The position numbers and the translations under genes were made by a program. From Triplophysa rosa (lineage: Eukaryota; Chordata; Actinopteri; Cypriniformes; Nemacheilidae), in contig NC_079898.1 of NCBI RefSeq assembly GCF_024868665.1, positions 18,286,403-18,350,402 of the forward strand: a DNA stretch of 64,000 bases. The letters run 5' to 3'. Every line of letters starts with the position of its first letter. The first letter of the stretch is position 1. The notes under the pieces were generated by a model. That model had not been told where the DNA came from and made no database searches. It was given only the letters and a program-made list of their open reading frames with translations. Positions 25,761 to 38,100 of the stretch are shown here, piece after piece.

Positions 25761-25829
25761 TACACCAGGATGATTATCATGTCTGCGTGATAATTACTTT
25801 GAGGCTGATGATAACCATGACTTAATTCA

Positions 25830-27180
25830 TAAGCATACCTGTCTTATTTTAACTTCACTAGGGTTATAGCATTTAAAATGGTTTCATCGTTTGTTTTATT
25901 TCGTTTAAAATACAATGTGTAAAGTTCATGCTTACAACATGCAATGCTCTACATAGCTTGTTAGTTTGAGCCGCGTGTTTGTGTTTGACTGCTGAGGGAA
26001 AAGGAGCTTCCTGTTTTTAGTCTGAGAATACCATCCAGGAAAATATGACACTGACAGGCCTGATAAAATATTTGAGGAAGCTTTCAGCTGCCGAGACACT
26101 TCTCCAATGGGAAGCCAGTTTTATTTAAAGAGATATGATTATGTCAACAGGACTTCAAAATAAGGAAAAATTGAAACAAAGTAAATATTACAGAGCAGAA
26201 CTTGCTAAATGCTTATAATCTTCTATAATAAAATTGATTAGATATACAATGTTTACTGCAAAACTTATCTGTTAATACGCTGATATTTTTGTATGCTTGT
26301 ACTTGTGTGTAAGACTTTATAATGGCAGAAAGCATAATTTTATGACCTATTGCTGCACATTGACTTTTCGCTCTAGTTGCTTCAAATAATGCCTGTGAAG
26401 CACTGGCAAGTCTGCTTGATTAACACAATTTTTAAACAGCTGCTGACAAGGTTATCAGTGTCAAATGTATTTAATGTGCATTTCAATATTTTTGAAACAC
26501 ATGCAGGCCTATGCAATATATAATATATTATTCTAATATTCAGGAGGATGTTGCAGTCATCCACACAGAAATAACGCCTGGGGGCATTTTTGGTTGTCTT
26601 TTAGTTGAAAGCTCTCCTGTTTGGGTCAGTACGATGAAAGAAAGCTTCTAAATTGCATTGATGCATGAAGTCTGGATGAGGGAGATCTAGACTGATCCAG
26701 GCTGAATAACCACACAAACAACTCTCATTAAGTTTAACTTGTAGATCAAAGTTAAAATGGTACTTCTTAATTCCTTGTTCTTTTACAAAAAAGAATTTGC
26801 ACATTTATATACTTCAGGTTTATTTTTTTATTCGTCGAATTATCTGTAAAGGTTTTCTGAAGACTCTCTAGACTAGAGAGTCTCTCCTCGGTTCCTGTCA
26901 TTTCAAAGGAATACCTGGAGAGGATCACTGGTGACCTATGGTAGACCTACAGATGAGGACTAAAGAAACATGCCTTTTGGTTAATATATAGTTGTATAAG
27001 GTTTCGCTTTCGATCTTCTGTCAATCCTCTTGCAAACAAAGCTGTACATCATTGCGCATTACACTTAAATACATTTACCATTATTAAACCTATAAAGATG
27101 CTAAAAACACATAACACATACATTTCATATAGCCAATAAAAAGACTTAAACACGTAGCTTCAAAACGCATGAGTGGCATA
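25830..27180. other. Intergenic, no gene seen
   Basis: AT-rich sequence between the putative rassf4 promoter and the tmem72 3' end. The short frames at 26382-26564 and 26601-26804 have no recognisable motif or splice context. Confidence 0.55.
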
Positions 27181-27186
27181 TAAAAT

Positions 27187-27192
27187 TTTATT
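27187..27192 (-). terminator. tmem72 candidate poly(A) signal
   Basis: AATAAA on the minus strand 151 bp after the stop codon. Another AATAAA at 27304-27309 is only 34 bp past the stop and is the alternative. Confidence 0.5.
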
Positions 27193-27342
27193 GATAAATC
27201 AAACCATTTGCTAACTATTATTACTCTTACTATAATAATTTAAAAAAATCAAAGAAAGAATAAATGCACATGCAAAACAATGAATCGGATTTTGACATGG
27301 TATTTTATTTACTGGACATCTTTCACATTTATGATCACACCT

Positions 27343-30300
27343 TTACAGTCTTAGTATTGGTGCTTTTTCTGACGTGGTTTCCTCCAGTTTCTCCATCTCA
27401 GAATCATCCTCCCTGATACTCTCTATAAAGTGTACATTTCTCATGTTTGTGTTTGTTTTTTTGTGGTGGGCTTTCTTTACTGACTGATCCTCCTCAAGCA
27501 TAGACCGAGTGCTGTCTGTGAGACCATGTGATCGGCTATTGTTGAGAAAAACAGATGATCTTTTGCCTGAGATGATGTGGAAGTGTTCAGTGTCTCCCGT
27601 GTCTGTGAAACTGACAGAAGATTGAGTTGGGTCATTGAATGCACTGGACTCTTTAGGTGGCTCAGATTTTTTCTTTTTGCTTAGTATAAAGTTCAAGAAT
27701 CCGGTCACTAGCAGCATTATTCCTGTAAAAAATATATTGACAGTTGTATGTTTGTTCATGATATTTTTTAATAAACCTATAAAGGAATAAATCTCATGGT
27801 CAGTGGTACAATAATCTTTATTCATGCGGTATAATGCTGTAATATTGTATGTAAATGCCAAGCACCTGGTATTACGGCTTGCCATGCAAGCACTGGATGC
27901 AGGAAACACATTACGGACATCATTGTGTAATATAGAAATTTCTGGAACCCTCCAACTTTGGCCAGCTTCTTCCAAACGATGAAGAACCTCTTTGTGGGTG
28001 AACAACTAAATGCAAAGAAAAAAACACATTTTTGCTCATATCGTTTATCACAGATCAGGAACACTTAAAACTAACGGGTTAGAATAGAGTAAAAATGGAA
28101 TGAAATGAAGAAATCTTTTACATGCATAGAAATTTTAACTTAATAGCTTTTTTAAGTTATACAGTTTGGAATATAATCCAAAAAATACAGTTTCTAGACA
28201 GGCTATATGTCAACATCTAATAATTTGATAAAACATACGAGAGGCACATTGCCAGCAGAGCATCAATGAAAAATGCAACTTCACACAGCATTATTAACAC
28301 TGAAGAAATCCTGTTGAAAATACAGACAGCAGCAGTTATTATATTACAAGAGTATGCAATTTTTTAACAATTTATTTTTACTGTAGTTAATAGGGATGTA
28401 ACAATATTATCAATATCGTGTTATCGCAATAGCAAAATTGTCTCAATATTATTGTGGTCACATGACTGTATGAAACGATAGGTCTTTTGGGCCTAACATA
28501 GAGATGTTAGATAAAATAATAGATGTTACCTTTGGCAAGGTCCATCTGGTGCAATTGTTTTATTTTATAAAAGGGATTTTTAGGTCATTTGACCCATCTC
28601 ATACTATAACTCATACTTCTAAGCAACAGTTATGATTAGAGGATAAAGAAAGGAGGATGCTTATTGCACATTTCCAAGTCATCATTTGTCATTTTAAACA
28701 TTGCAATAAATACCGTACCGTAGTCTTTATACCGAGGTATAAAGACCAGGTATAAAGACCAGGTACAGTGAGATTTTGATATTGTTACATCCCTCGTAGT
28801 TAAAGGAATCCGAGTCTAGACAGTTCAATAAAACAGAGACATACTTTATTCATTTGTTCCACAAAGTTACTTATTAGCGACCACAAAGCAAATACGTAAT
28901 CGTGACCTTCCAGATGCTTTATTGCATTCATATGTTCATGCATGTCAACAACCACTTTATGTTAATTTTTCATGAAAATATCTCCCTGTTGGTCATGCAG
29001 AACTTCTCTGGTTTGGCTGGTAGCCCTGACAGATCACAATCTGGGACAAAAGGCCAACTTGCTTCCATCTGTGTGTAATTCCCAGGAAAAGCTACTGTAT
29101 ATTGCCAATGACAGTTAGAAATTCAATGACCATAATTTTATTGGGGGTGACCTGCGATTTGTGTAACTGAAAATCTTTGAATTAAATTACCTACAAGGAA
29201 TAGTTTGATTTCTTCTTAACCCTGAAACTGATGTTGTGTGCACCTTTCATATACAGTATAGGTGAATTTTAAAGGTGTCAAAACACAACCACAAACATAC
29301 ACAAGATTCAACTGCCCAAGCTTGAAAAACACAAAGCATTGGGCAAATTCATTAAAAGTGCTTAGTTGTAAGTTGATAAATATGGAAACATGATGGTTTT
29401 CTCTTTGTTGAATCTCTGGGAGATATGCCTGCTGACTTGTGTGTTAGTCCAATGCAATAACTCAGAGAAGGATAGGAATAAAAGGTGTTACTCTATCGAT
29501 GGCAGCCCTTTTTAATACTCACAGGAGATAGACGGCCAAGCTATGGAACTCCCCCTGTCTCAGTGTCTCTATGCCCACTGCACAAAGCACTGCAGCCCAT
29601 TAAAGAGAACAACACAAACACACAACACTCACATAAACCTTGACATGCAAAAATTATAATCAATCAAAGAAACAAATATTACAAATATGGTGTAAAAAAA
29701 TTCATTCTTGGTGTTAAATTGTAGCACGTTGTATCCAATGGCCACTAGATGTCAGATTTGCCACACAGTGTATGTAGACAAAAATGACCCAAGGTCAGTA
29801 TTGTTGTGTTTGATAGAAAAATAAACATACAGTACAGCAGCATGTATTTTTTGTAAGAATTAGGTGTACAGTGTCTGTGGCAAACTGGAGAAATCTTTAT
29901 TCATATTTTAGATTTGGTCAGATCTGTGAATTAGAAAAAAAACTGGAATACGAAAACCGCTTCGACAACAAATTTGTTTACTAAAGTTTGCAATGCTCTC
30001 TTTAACCAAAATAACTCTTAAAACAAAAAAGTATTAAAGAAAATGAAAATATAGTTTGTCTATTGGGTCACATATTTACATGAACTTATCATTAAAAAAA
30101 ACTTAAATGTAAAACCAATGTAAAACGTCTAACTATCTAAGACTGTTTTCCCTTATTTCACACCAGCAATTTTCGAGCAATACTGAGAGTAAAATCAGCA
30201 GTTCAGTTCAATTTAAGAAGCACAAAAAGCCCTAAAAATAAAAAAACCTCACAGTAAAGGAAAAACCACTCTAATTCTTACTTGCAATATTGTAAGGCAA

Positions 30301-30412
30301 CTGAAACAATGACCTACAAGATGACAATAAACACAAGCCTACCTGCAGCAGTCGAGATGCCAAAACCTCTGCAGGCACATTCCACAATAACCCACAAAGC
30401 CGAACCCTTCAT
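27343..30412 (-). CDS. tmem72: Transmembrane protein 72
   Basis: Multi-pass membrane protein of unknown molecular function, kidney-enriched in mammals. Five exons in transcript order: 30343-30412, 29523-29589, 28239-28310, 27866-28005 and 27343-27722. Together they are 729 nt (242 residues; human 275), with all phases matching. Exon 1 (MKGSALWVIVECACRGFGIS) aligns with the human start. Four hydrophobic segments can be seen: about 7-30, 41-66 (LAVYLLISSVLIMLCEVAFF), 88-106 (YYTMMSVMCFLHPVLAWQAV) and 116-130 (IMLLVTGFLNFILSKKKK). A polar cytosolic tail follows, with the family blocks TGDTEHFH, NVHFIESIREDDSE and the terminal EETTSEKAPI. For exon 2 the upstream acceptor (GGGCTGCAG before 29589) was chosen because it restores VLCAVGIET, matching human VLIGVGTET. 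A second AG 10 bases downstream is less suitable. Confidence 0.93.
28391..28795. mobile_element. hAT-like MITE in tmem72 intron 2
   Basis: Starts TAGGGATGTAACAATAT and ends ATATTGTTACATCCCTC, with an exact 8-bp direct repeat GTAGTTAA at 28383-28390 and 28796-28803. It is 405 bp and non-coding. The interior near the right end holds a short tandem duplication of GGTATAAAGACCA. Confidence 0.85.
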
Positions 30413-31872
30413 GACCAAAGTGAATGAACTTTCCCTTTAAAACTTTTATTGGAAGTTACGTTTTTCCTAAAAAGGAGAGGAAATCAGAACTTAAAGTGAG
30501 TGTAAAAATGGCAACATAGGCTGTGCCTCAGTGACCCCATGGTTAGTAATCTTCTTACTGAGCTGCATGAAGTTTTTACCGTAGTAATCAGCCTAACATA
30601 AAACGTTGACCACCCTCTGCTTGTTCCTGCTACATTCCACCTCCATTCAAGGTGAATGGATAAAACACAGCAAGCCTAATGAAAAACGTTATAGTTAAAG
30701 ATTACCCGGTACCAGCAAAGTGCAAGAAAGAGCCATGAGGGAAAGCACTCACATATACATACTTGCTTGGTGTGACCTTCAAGAAGAGGTATTTTACCCT
30801 GCATCATTTTATAGCTTCTGATGGACACCGTCAAGTGAAATTACCTTCAGCCAATCACACAATTAATCAAAGTGTCCTTGGCACGAGGTCAGACGTGTTT
30901 TCACAAAGTAAATGTAAAGCATGCAAAGTGTCTGAAAAGTCTGGCCGATAAGACCTGTTCTCAACCAGATGATTAATGGAGGAGAAAGTAGGCCTGTTGC
31001 ACGTAGCAGTACTTACAGAGCCTGATTCTGACACAAGACAGATGTTAATCATTTTGCAGGAGACGCACTGAACAGACACCGTCTCATCCAGTCTTCAGTT
31101 ACCCGTGTCAAAGGTCAGACTTTTCTTAGTCATAACAGATCGCAAATGATTACAGCCACGGTGCGCACGCCCGACTGCATGACACTGTGAGGATCTGTAA
31201 AATTCAATGTGATTGCACGTGACCCCAGGAATGTTTAAATGAAGGTATTCAATCCACAGATGTGGTATTTCTTGATGCACTGTTTTTTGTTTATCGAGGA
31301 AAAACAACAGGAATTCGAAACCGGAATTTATGTGCTTCATTTAAAGGAACATTTCATGGTCAAATTTCATGGTTTGAAATTTCATTTCAAAATTCATGGT
31401 CTATCAAAGAAGCAATAAAACGTCCTCTAAAAGATAGGATAAATATCTCATCCACACACACATTCTTTGGAAAAAATATTTTGAATGTTCATAAATAAAT
31501 ATATTAAAAAATTACAGATGTGAATGATACATTTTTCAGGTTTATGTGATCTGGACATTCGGGGGACGAAGGAGAGCCCTTGACCACAAGACATGACATC
31601 ACTTTGCAGCTAACTGAGACCCTGGAGGAGACAATATATATCTACAGCATAATATACATCCTGCAGTGCAGAGTAAAACAGGCTATCTTGGCAAACTTTT
31701 GGAAAGTTTTGTTATAATTTACAACTGTGATATGCAAGTCGACTCCCACTAAAAGGAAAACCGTAAATCCCCTAACACCTAAACAAGACCACCTTTGTTT
31801 TCTGCCGGAGTAAACTGTTTTCTAGATTAGCAGCATATTATTTTAGGTATGTGTGTGCATTTCTGTGCTGTG
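30413..31872. other. Upstream flank of tmem72, no further gene seen
   Basis: Contains the presumed tmem72 promoter region, with no clear TATA box in the 100 bp before its ATG. The frames at 30763-30951, 30867-31079, 31095-31340 and 31262-31498 show no family motif and no coherent splice sites. Confidence 0.45.
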
Positions 31873-32092
31873 CTCTTACTCTGTAAAAAAGTATTTGCTG
31901 TTTTGTTGGTTCAACTTAAAAAAACAAAATTACCTGGTTGGCTTAATATTTTCAGTTAATTCAACATAAAAATATTTATTTAGTCAAAAATATTTGTTTA
32001 CTTAAAAATATTAGTTAACTCAAAGAGTTTAGTCAACTCAGTGAGAAATTCATTGACTTAACAAAAACAACAAATAATTGTTTACAGTGTAG
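31873..32092. mobile_element. MITE with ACTGTAAA-type inverted ends
   Basis: Left end CTCTGTAAAAAAGTATTTGC; right end on the opposite strand CTACACTGTAAACAATTATT. The interior is made of short TTAGTTAACTCAA-like repeats. Non-coding. Confidence 0.6.
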
Positions 32093-32561
32093 AGTGGACT
32101 GTGAGGCGTATAGACTTACTGTATACCATACAGCATGTTCTCCATATCTACCCCAAAACATAGTATTGGTTCTGAATCTGATTTCAGGTTTCAAGTTCAT
32201 GTTTATTTGTTACTCACTTACTCTAATTGTTTATTGTCCGCTTACAACAAACAGCTTTTCTTGTAGTATTCTTTCAATTATATGTTGTTTAAATGGATAT
32301 GTAGATATCGACCTGTCTTTTCTCTGCACACTGTATGCAAATTCTGCATCTTTTAAGCTTTTTTTATACCTATCGTATCAAAATGGATACATTTTGGAGT
32401 AGTTTCAATAATTTTTTTATGTAGCCAAATGATACAGATTCTTACATGCTGTATATGTATAAATATAAGGCCATCAGAACAAAAACAGTATCGTGGAAAA
32501 TAATGTTGTGGTACATTTTAATAGAATGGGTTAAAGGAAATGGGTTAATGCACTCTAACTT

Positions 32562-33070
32562 TGAAGGGATACCCTAAAATAAAAATTCTGTCATCATTTA
32601 CTCACCTTCAAGTTGTTCCAATTCTGTACAAATGTCTTTGTTCTGATGAACACAGAGAAAAATGATTTGGACGAACGATTGACAAGTGCCCCAGAAAATT
32701 TTGCTGTCCTATGTTCCCTGTGGCTCATTGGTTAGAGCATTGCACTACCAAAACCAAGGTCATGGGTTTGATCCCAGGGGATTGCACATAGTCAGAAACA
32801 AATGTATAATACAATGCAATGTTTTGGATAAAAGCGTCTGCCAAATGCATACATTTAAATGTAAATGTCTTCAAAATATCTTCTTTTGTGTTCAACAGAA
32901 CTAAAAAAAAAAAAAAAAATTTCCCTACTATGGTAGTCAATGGTGGCACTGTTTGGTCAAAAGCCTTCGTTTAAATATCTTTCTCTGTGTTCATTAGAAC
33001 TAAGAAATGTATACAGATTTGGATCAAACGATGACAGCAGTTTTATTTTTTGGCGAACTATCTCTTTAAA
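32562..33070. repeat. Foldback repeat with nested SINE
   Basis: Left end GAAGGGATACCCTAAAATAA and ATTCTGTCATCATTTACTCA; right end GGCGAACTATCTCTTTAAA. It is the same subfamily as the copy at 49931-50453 (shared GTTCTGATGAACACAGAGAA). A tRNA-derived SINE interrupts it at about 32717-32869, and an A(17) run at about 32903 lies between arms. Confidence 0.8.
32717..32869 (+). mobile_element. tRNA-derived SINE
   Basis: The head resembles a tRNA: A-box-like TGGCTCATTGGTTAGAGC and B-box-like GGTTTGATCCC. It is followed by the body TTTTGGATAAAAGCGTCTGC and a short tail of AAATGTAAATGT units. Its boundaries are set by comparison with the uninterrupted foldback copy at 49931, where CTACATTC runs directly into TTTAAAATATCTT. 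It is not a functional tRNA gene because the stem-loops do not close. Confidence 0.75.
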
Positions 33071-34409
33071 AATAATAAATCCATTAAAAAACGTATATAT
33101 TTAGTTTCTTGATGTCACCAATTTGGTTTCTGCTTGACCAAACAATGCAGAAAAAAATCAACAGATTAACATCAGTGAGTTGTTTTGACAGTGTCCTGAG
33201 ATCATTCAACCAGAAACCAAAACACAAAATCCTTAACATTTAGATTTTTGGATGTCTGGTTTGTATTTGCGGCTATAACATGTTCTGTTCTATCTTCAAG
33301 AACACATAATAATTGTTTTAGTCACAGCTGAACTACATCAAACAGCGATGCCTAATGTAAAGGCTGAACGCTATGACAAAAGACAGTGATCTTGCATGAT
33401 ATAGGATATTTTTAGTCAAAATACAGAGAGTTTACATCTAGACACTGCTAAGTCAAAGGGACTACTAATTCATGCTCTTAAAACATTCACCTTCATCACT
33501 TTTATGGGCCTTGTAATAATTTTTCTTATTTGTCCAGGCCTTATACAGACACATGTGAGTGTAAATAACTCCTCTAGGGAGTGATATCTGAAATTTGATG
33601 GCCTTTTGAGACGCCTGATGTATTGCCTTACCTCAACAAGAAAACATCTTTTCTTTAGTGAAGTACAAACATCACATGTGACACAGAGCCATTTATTTTG
33701 CTGGCACACAGATGACAGACTTTGCCAAAGAACGGAGGGGATTGAGGAAAACTTAAAACTCAACCGCAATTGCAGTGAGTTTGATGATGTTAGCTAATTG
33801 TGTTAATTGTATGTAAGAGACCGCTGTAGGACCCCCACAATTCACTGCTGAAATAATAAGAGGTCAACACACCCTGGAAACGGTTTCATGATTTGTTGAA
33901 AGCAAGTTCAATCAAAAAGTGGTAATTCACACTGTCCACAGCACTTTGGTTTCAAGCACAAAACATGTTGTTTAATATGCATTTCTGGTCTCTCCATTTC
34001 CCATCGTATAATGAGATCTCTGGCGTGGATCTGTTATTCATCACGATCTGCTGGGGTACATTTAATCTTGATTACAATGGCAATTTTATCTTGCTCCATA
34101 AACATCTCACGAGAGAATTCTTGGTCGGCATCGCTATATTACGCGTGTGTCAAGTAATTTTTGAGAAGGTTATGTTACTTTAAATAAATAATCTCAAGAT
34201 GACTGATCACCAACATACTGTTGCCTTTTTACTAAAAAGCTTTTTATTTGGCCTAGGGAAAATTTAGGTTGCAGACTGACCTTACACAGATATAAAAAAG
34301 ACATTATGAATAAGATACTCAAAGTAAGAGTTTGTACAACTACACACAAATATATAATATAAAGAGCTACAAAACTGTAAGTGGAGTGGAAAAGCTTGAT
34401 CTTTGTTTC
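33071..34409. other. Desert sequence, nothing recognised
   Basis: AT-rich. Frames such as 33470-33769 and 33965-34183 have no family motif. No repeat recognised with confidence. Confidence 0.5.
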
Positions 34410-34720
34410 CCATTCAAAATGAAAATTCTGTCATTATTTACACACCCTCTTGTCATTTCCAGCCTTTATGGCTTTATTTCTTCTGCAGAACACAAAAGAA
34501 GATATTTTGAAAAATGTTGGTAACAGAAAACCGTTTAACTTGCATTGGTTTTGTGTCCATACAATAGAAGTCAATGGGGACCAACAGTTTTTGGTTACCA
34601 CCATTTTTCAAAATATCTTCTTTTGTGTTTTGCTGAAGAAAATTACACAGGTTTAAAATGACAAGAGAGTGAGTAAATGATGACAAAATTTTCATTTTGA
34701 AGGTGAACTATTCCTTTATT
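34410..34720. repeat. Foldback repeat, nearly full length
   Basis: Left arm includes GAACACAAAAGAAGATATTT and the right arm its complement CAAAATATCTTCTTTTGTGT, so the RNA would fold into a long hairpin. The ends are ATGAAAATTCTGTCATTATT and GAAGGTGAACTATTCCTTTA. Overlapping frames on both strands here come from the hairpin and are not genes. Confidence 0.88.
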
Positions 34721-34860
34721 GCTTTGGGAAAGTGATTAGTAAGGTATTTTTGTAATACATTAATCACATCATGTGTTGACAACGTTAAATCCATTGCTGC
34801 CTCTATGTGGCAATGGGGGATATTGCACTTTTAAAAGGAGACAATGGGGTAAAAAAGTCT

Positions 34861-35128
34861 TTAAAGGGATACACAAATATATCAATTCTGTCATCATTTA
34901 TCCACCCTCATGTCATTCAAAACCTGTACAGGACTCTTCTGCTCAACACAAAAGAAACTATTTTGAGAAATGTGGTTTTGTGTCCATACAATTAAAGTCA
35001 ATGGGGGCCAATGTTGTTTGGTTACCAATGTTCTTCAAAATCCTCACAATCTTATTTTGTGGTCTGCAGAGTGAAGAAAGTCATTCAGGTTTAGAATGAC
35101 ATGAGGATGAGTACATGATGAAATAATT
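34861..35128. repeat. Foldback repeat, second adjacent copy
   Basis: Begins TAAAGGGATACACAAATATA and carries TTTTGTGTCCATACAATTAA and GGTTTAGAATGACATGAGGA, as in the copy 140 bp upstream. The right end is diverged. Confidence 0.85.
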
Positions 35129-38100
35129 TTATATGCGTATACGTTAAAGGGCATAGTATTTTCAAGAAAATAAATCAACATGAAATAAACATGAACTTCA
35201 GAATTAGCAGGATTTGGTCATGCCAATTTGGCCAAATGTTTAAATGCTAGTCGTTCAATGTGGTTTCAGACTTTTGGACCACCCTGTATAGGTCATAAGA
35301 GCTTTGAACTTGATAACATAGATTCCATTGGTTCGCAATGTTCCATAAATATGAACATCCTAAGAAAGGCCTCACTGAGAGGATGCAGAAATAGGATTAA
35401 CTGACCTTTGCCTTCAGATGGGGGATGATAAATGAGGTCAGAGGGGTGGTGGCATTGGTCGATGACAGACTCTCTAGAGGAGAGCATCAGTGAAGTCTGC
35501 TGCGTAGCTTCATGCTGGAGGCAGCTGCAATGACTCCCCAAAAAGTAAAGCCTCTGATCGTCTCCAAAACACAATTACATTATAATTATAATGAGATGGA
35601 AGATATCAGAACTGATCCTGGACTAAAGAATCTATCCCCTCTGCCATTTCCAACCAACAGGATCATTGAGTAAATTACCCATGAGTGCCTGTGGGTACAG
35701 AAGGATTCAGATGGCTCACGGACAGCTTATCAGATGAGTCCATTCATACTGGGAAAGAGAATTCATTCCTGTTAAGCATTAGTTGAAAGCAGCGTAATCT
35801 AATTACAAGAAGTTGAAGTCACAGTTCATACGCTGTTACGTAAACCTGGAAACAAAAGAAAAAGAAAAACTAAATAACAATACATGCACGCAAAACTTAA
35901 AAAACATCTGTTGTGCAAAACAAATGAAACGAAGCATATCAAAACTTGAAAATATGAATAATATATAATATATTGAACAAAAACGTAATGTCTTAACTTC
36001 TTTAACTAACCTTTCTGACAGTCAGACTGCAGGTTCCTGCACACAAGTTTTGGATGTGCTTAAATCTCTCTCATTTGATCATCAGCTTTAGTGAATTACT
36101 GGGCCGAGCCTATCTCATTATTTCTGATTGCTCTACTCTTTGTTCCACCGAGCAAAGCGCGCTAGAAGTCCACAAGTGAAGATAAGGCCTGACAGCCGTG
36201 GTGTTTATATGGGGCCCTCGCTGCACTTCTGCTAGATTAGAAAAAGCCACAAGTGCATGACTGCAGTACCGCAGCGGTGATGAGTGTGTCCTTGTAAAGA
36301 ACACACAGGCTAATACCCTGCAGCTGGGATCTCTCATATTCACCATATAAAACAAGAGTTCAGACGTCACATGTCAACCATACTGTATGAATGTCTGTTA
36401 AGGCTCCAACTGTCATACGTACACATTCAGAATTTCAGGATTTCAACAAGCATTTCCCATGCAGTAAAGTTCCAGACTTAAATCCACAGGAGAGCCACAT
36501 CAGCACTTAGATTGTTAGTCTTTCAATGAAGTTTTAAAGGAAGACAAAGTGTTTTCAATACAATTCCAAACTATATAGTGCAACTTTGAAAGAATAAACG
36601 TCTCCTCACAGATCATACCGTATAAACTTACAAGGGTTGTATCTTCTTCAAAGTTCCTGTAAAGTTGAATTAAAGGACACCAGCAGAATTTTTCATTCTA
36701 GCATTTGACGTCTGAAGAGCTAAATAGGTAAAGCGATTCATGTCTGTAATAATATCCTTTTGATTTTGCTGCATTTTGCTTTGATTGTGAAGAAGGAAAT
36801 CATTACGGCTCTTGTGCAAGTTGCCAAGCTCATCATGTCAGTCAGGGCTCTGCTCTAAAATAAAGACATCTGCTCTTCTGACAAACGGAATATATAATGA
36901 CCTCAAATCAAAGCAAGCACAAAAAATAGTCATTGTACTGATGGCCACAGAACACATTGAGTTCTTAACAAAAGTAAATGCATATTGCATATTAAAAATA
37001 TATATGAAGAGTTTACTTGCAAAAACAGATTTCAAATTTCTCAAACATCATGTTTTTAATTGTGTTATTATTTTTTATTGCGTTTTATTGTGTCAGTTAA
37101 CAATATTTTTATTTTGTGTTACTATTATTTAATTAAAATTGATTAATTGAAATGCACAATAAAAACATTATTTTTGAAAATGATAAAAAACAGAGTTATC
37201 TGTTTTTGCAAATTAACTCTTTATACATAAAATCAGTATATGGTGCATAATAAGCTAATGTGCACGGACGTCATTCCAAAACTGAAAACTGTATAAAACG
37301 CTCCACGGTGACCTTATTTAAAGGTTTTTCAGAGATTTGATATTTTTCCTCACATTTCAAAATGTGGAAGTCAAACGAAAGTGTTTAAAGAAAAACTGCA
37401 TGTTTTAAAAGAGTAGCATCAATCTTTCAAAGGAAGTAGAGGAGAGATTCTAGCTGTGAGTTGAACAAATAGCTTGTAGAATAACCCATAGATCTTCTCT
37501 CTCACAGCGGTCGTTTTTCAGTTTTTCTTGAAAAGCATTATGCACACTGCTATATTTCACTGCAGTGAAACACATTACCCTTCAAAATTAAGAGTAAATA
37601 ATACACTATCCATATCATAAAATACATTTGTTCGAGAGAGGCAATGGTTTCACAATTTAATGGAGACAAAGCAGTGAGTTGGTGTATGATCGAGGGGATG
37701 TCATACAGAATAATACATTTCATAATTCAGATGCAAACCCTAAGAACTGTTTGTAGGTGTTTGTGAAAAGAAGAAACATTAACCTGTGTCCCTGAAAGAG
37801 AAGAACTATTAAAAAGTCTATTGTATTGGTTGAGTAATGATTGCTATAGTGTTTCATTAAGCCAACGTAAATCATTCCTCGCATAAAATACTCTGAAATT
37901 CAGACTAAATATTAACATACAAAAGACCATTATCTTTCAATATCTCTCATGATTAACAGTGTTGTTCTAACCTGTGTCTCTATGTGTTCCAAGATCCATA
38001 TTGGCAAAATGAAGTACAGAGCTATTATGAAACATTCCGAGTGTTTGGAGTATAGTGGGCACTGAATCCCATCAGACTGAAGCACTTTAATGAGTGTATT

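Noticed and set aside
25451..25825. 124-codon plus frame as a gene
   Set aside because: It is antisense to the putative rassf4 promoter and exon 1 and has no protein motif; GC-rich promoter DNA often stays open by chance.
29523..29579. Shorter tmem72 exon 2 starting at the downstream AG
   Set aside because: It would shift the phase or drop VLCA, which aligns with the human protein; the upstream acceptor fits phase and homology.
32717..32800. A tRNA gene
   Set aside because: A- and B-box-like motifs are present but the acceptor and anticodon stems do not pair, and a SINE body follows.
34450..34695. Overlapping frames on both strands containing NTKEDILKN
   Set aside because: They arise from the self-complementary arms of the foldback repeat; the same peptide recurs at 58361-58606.
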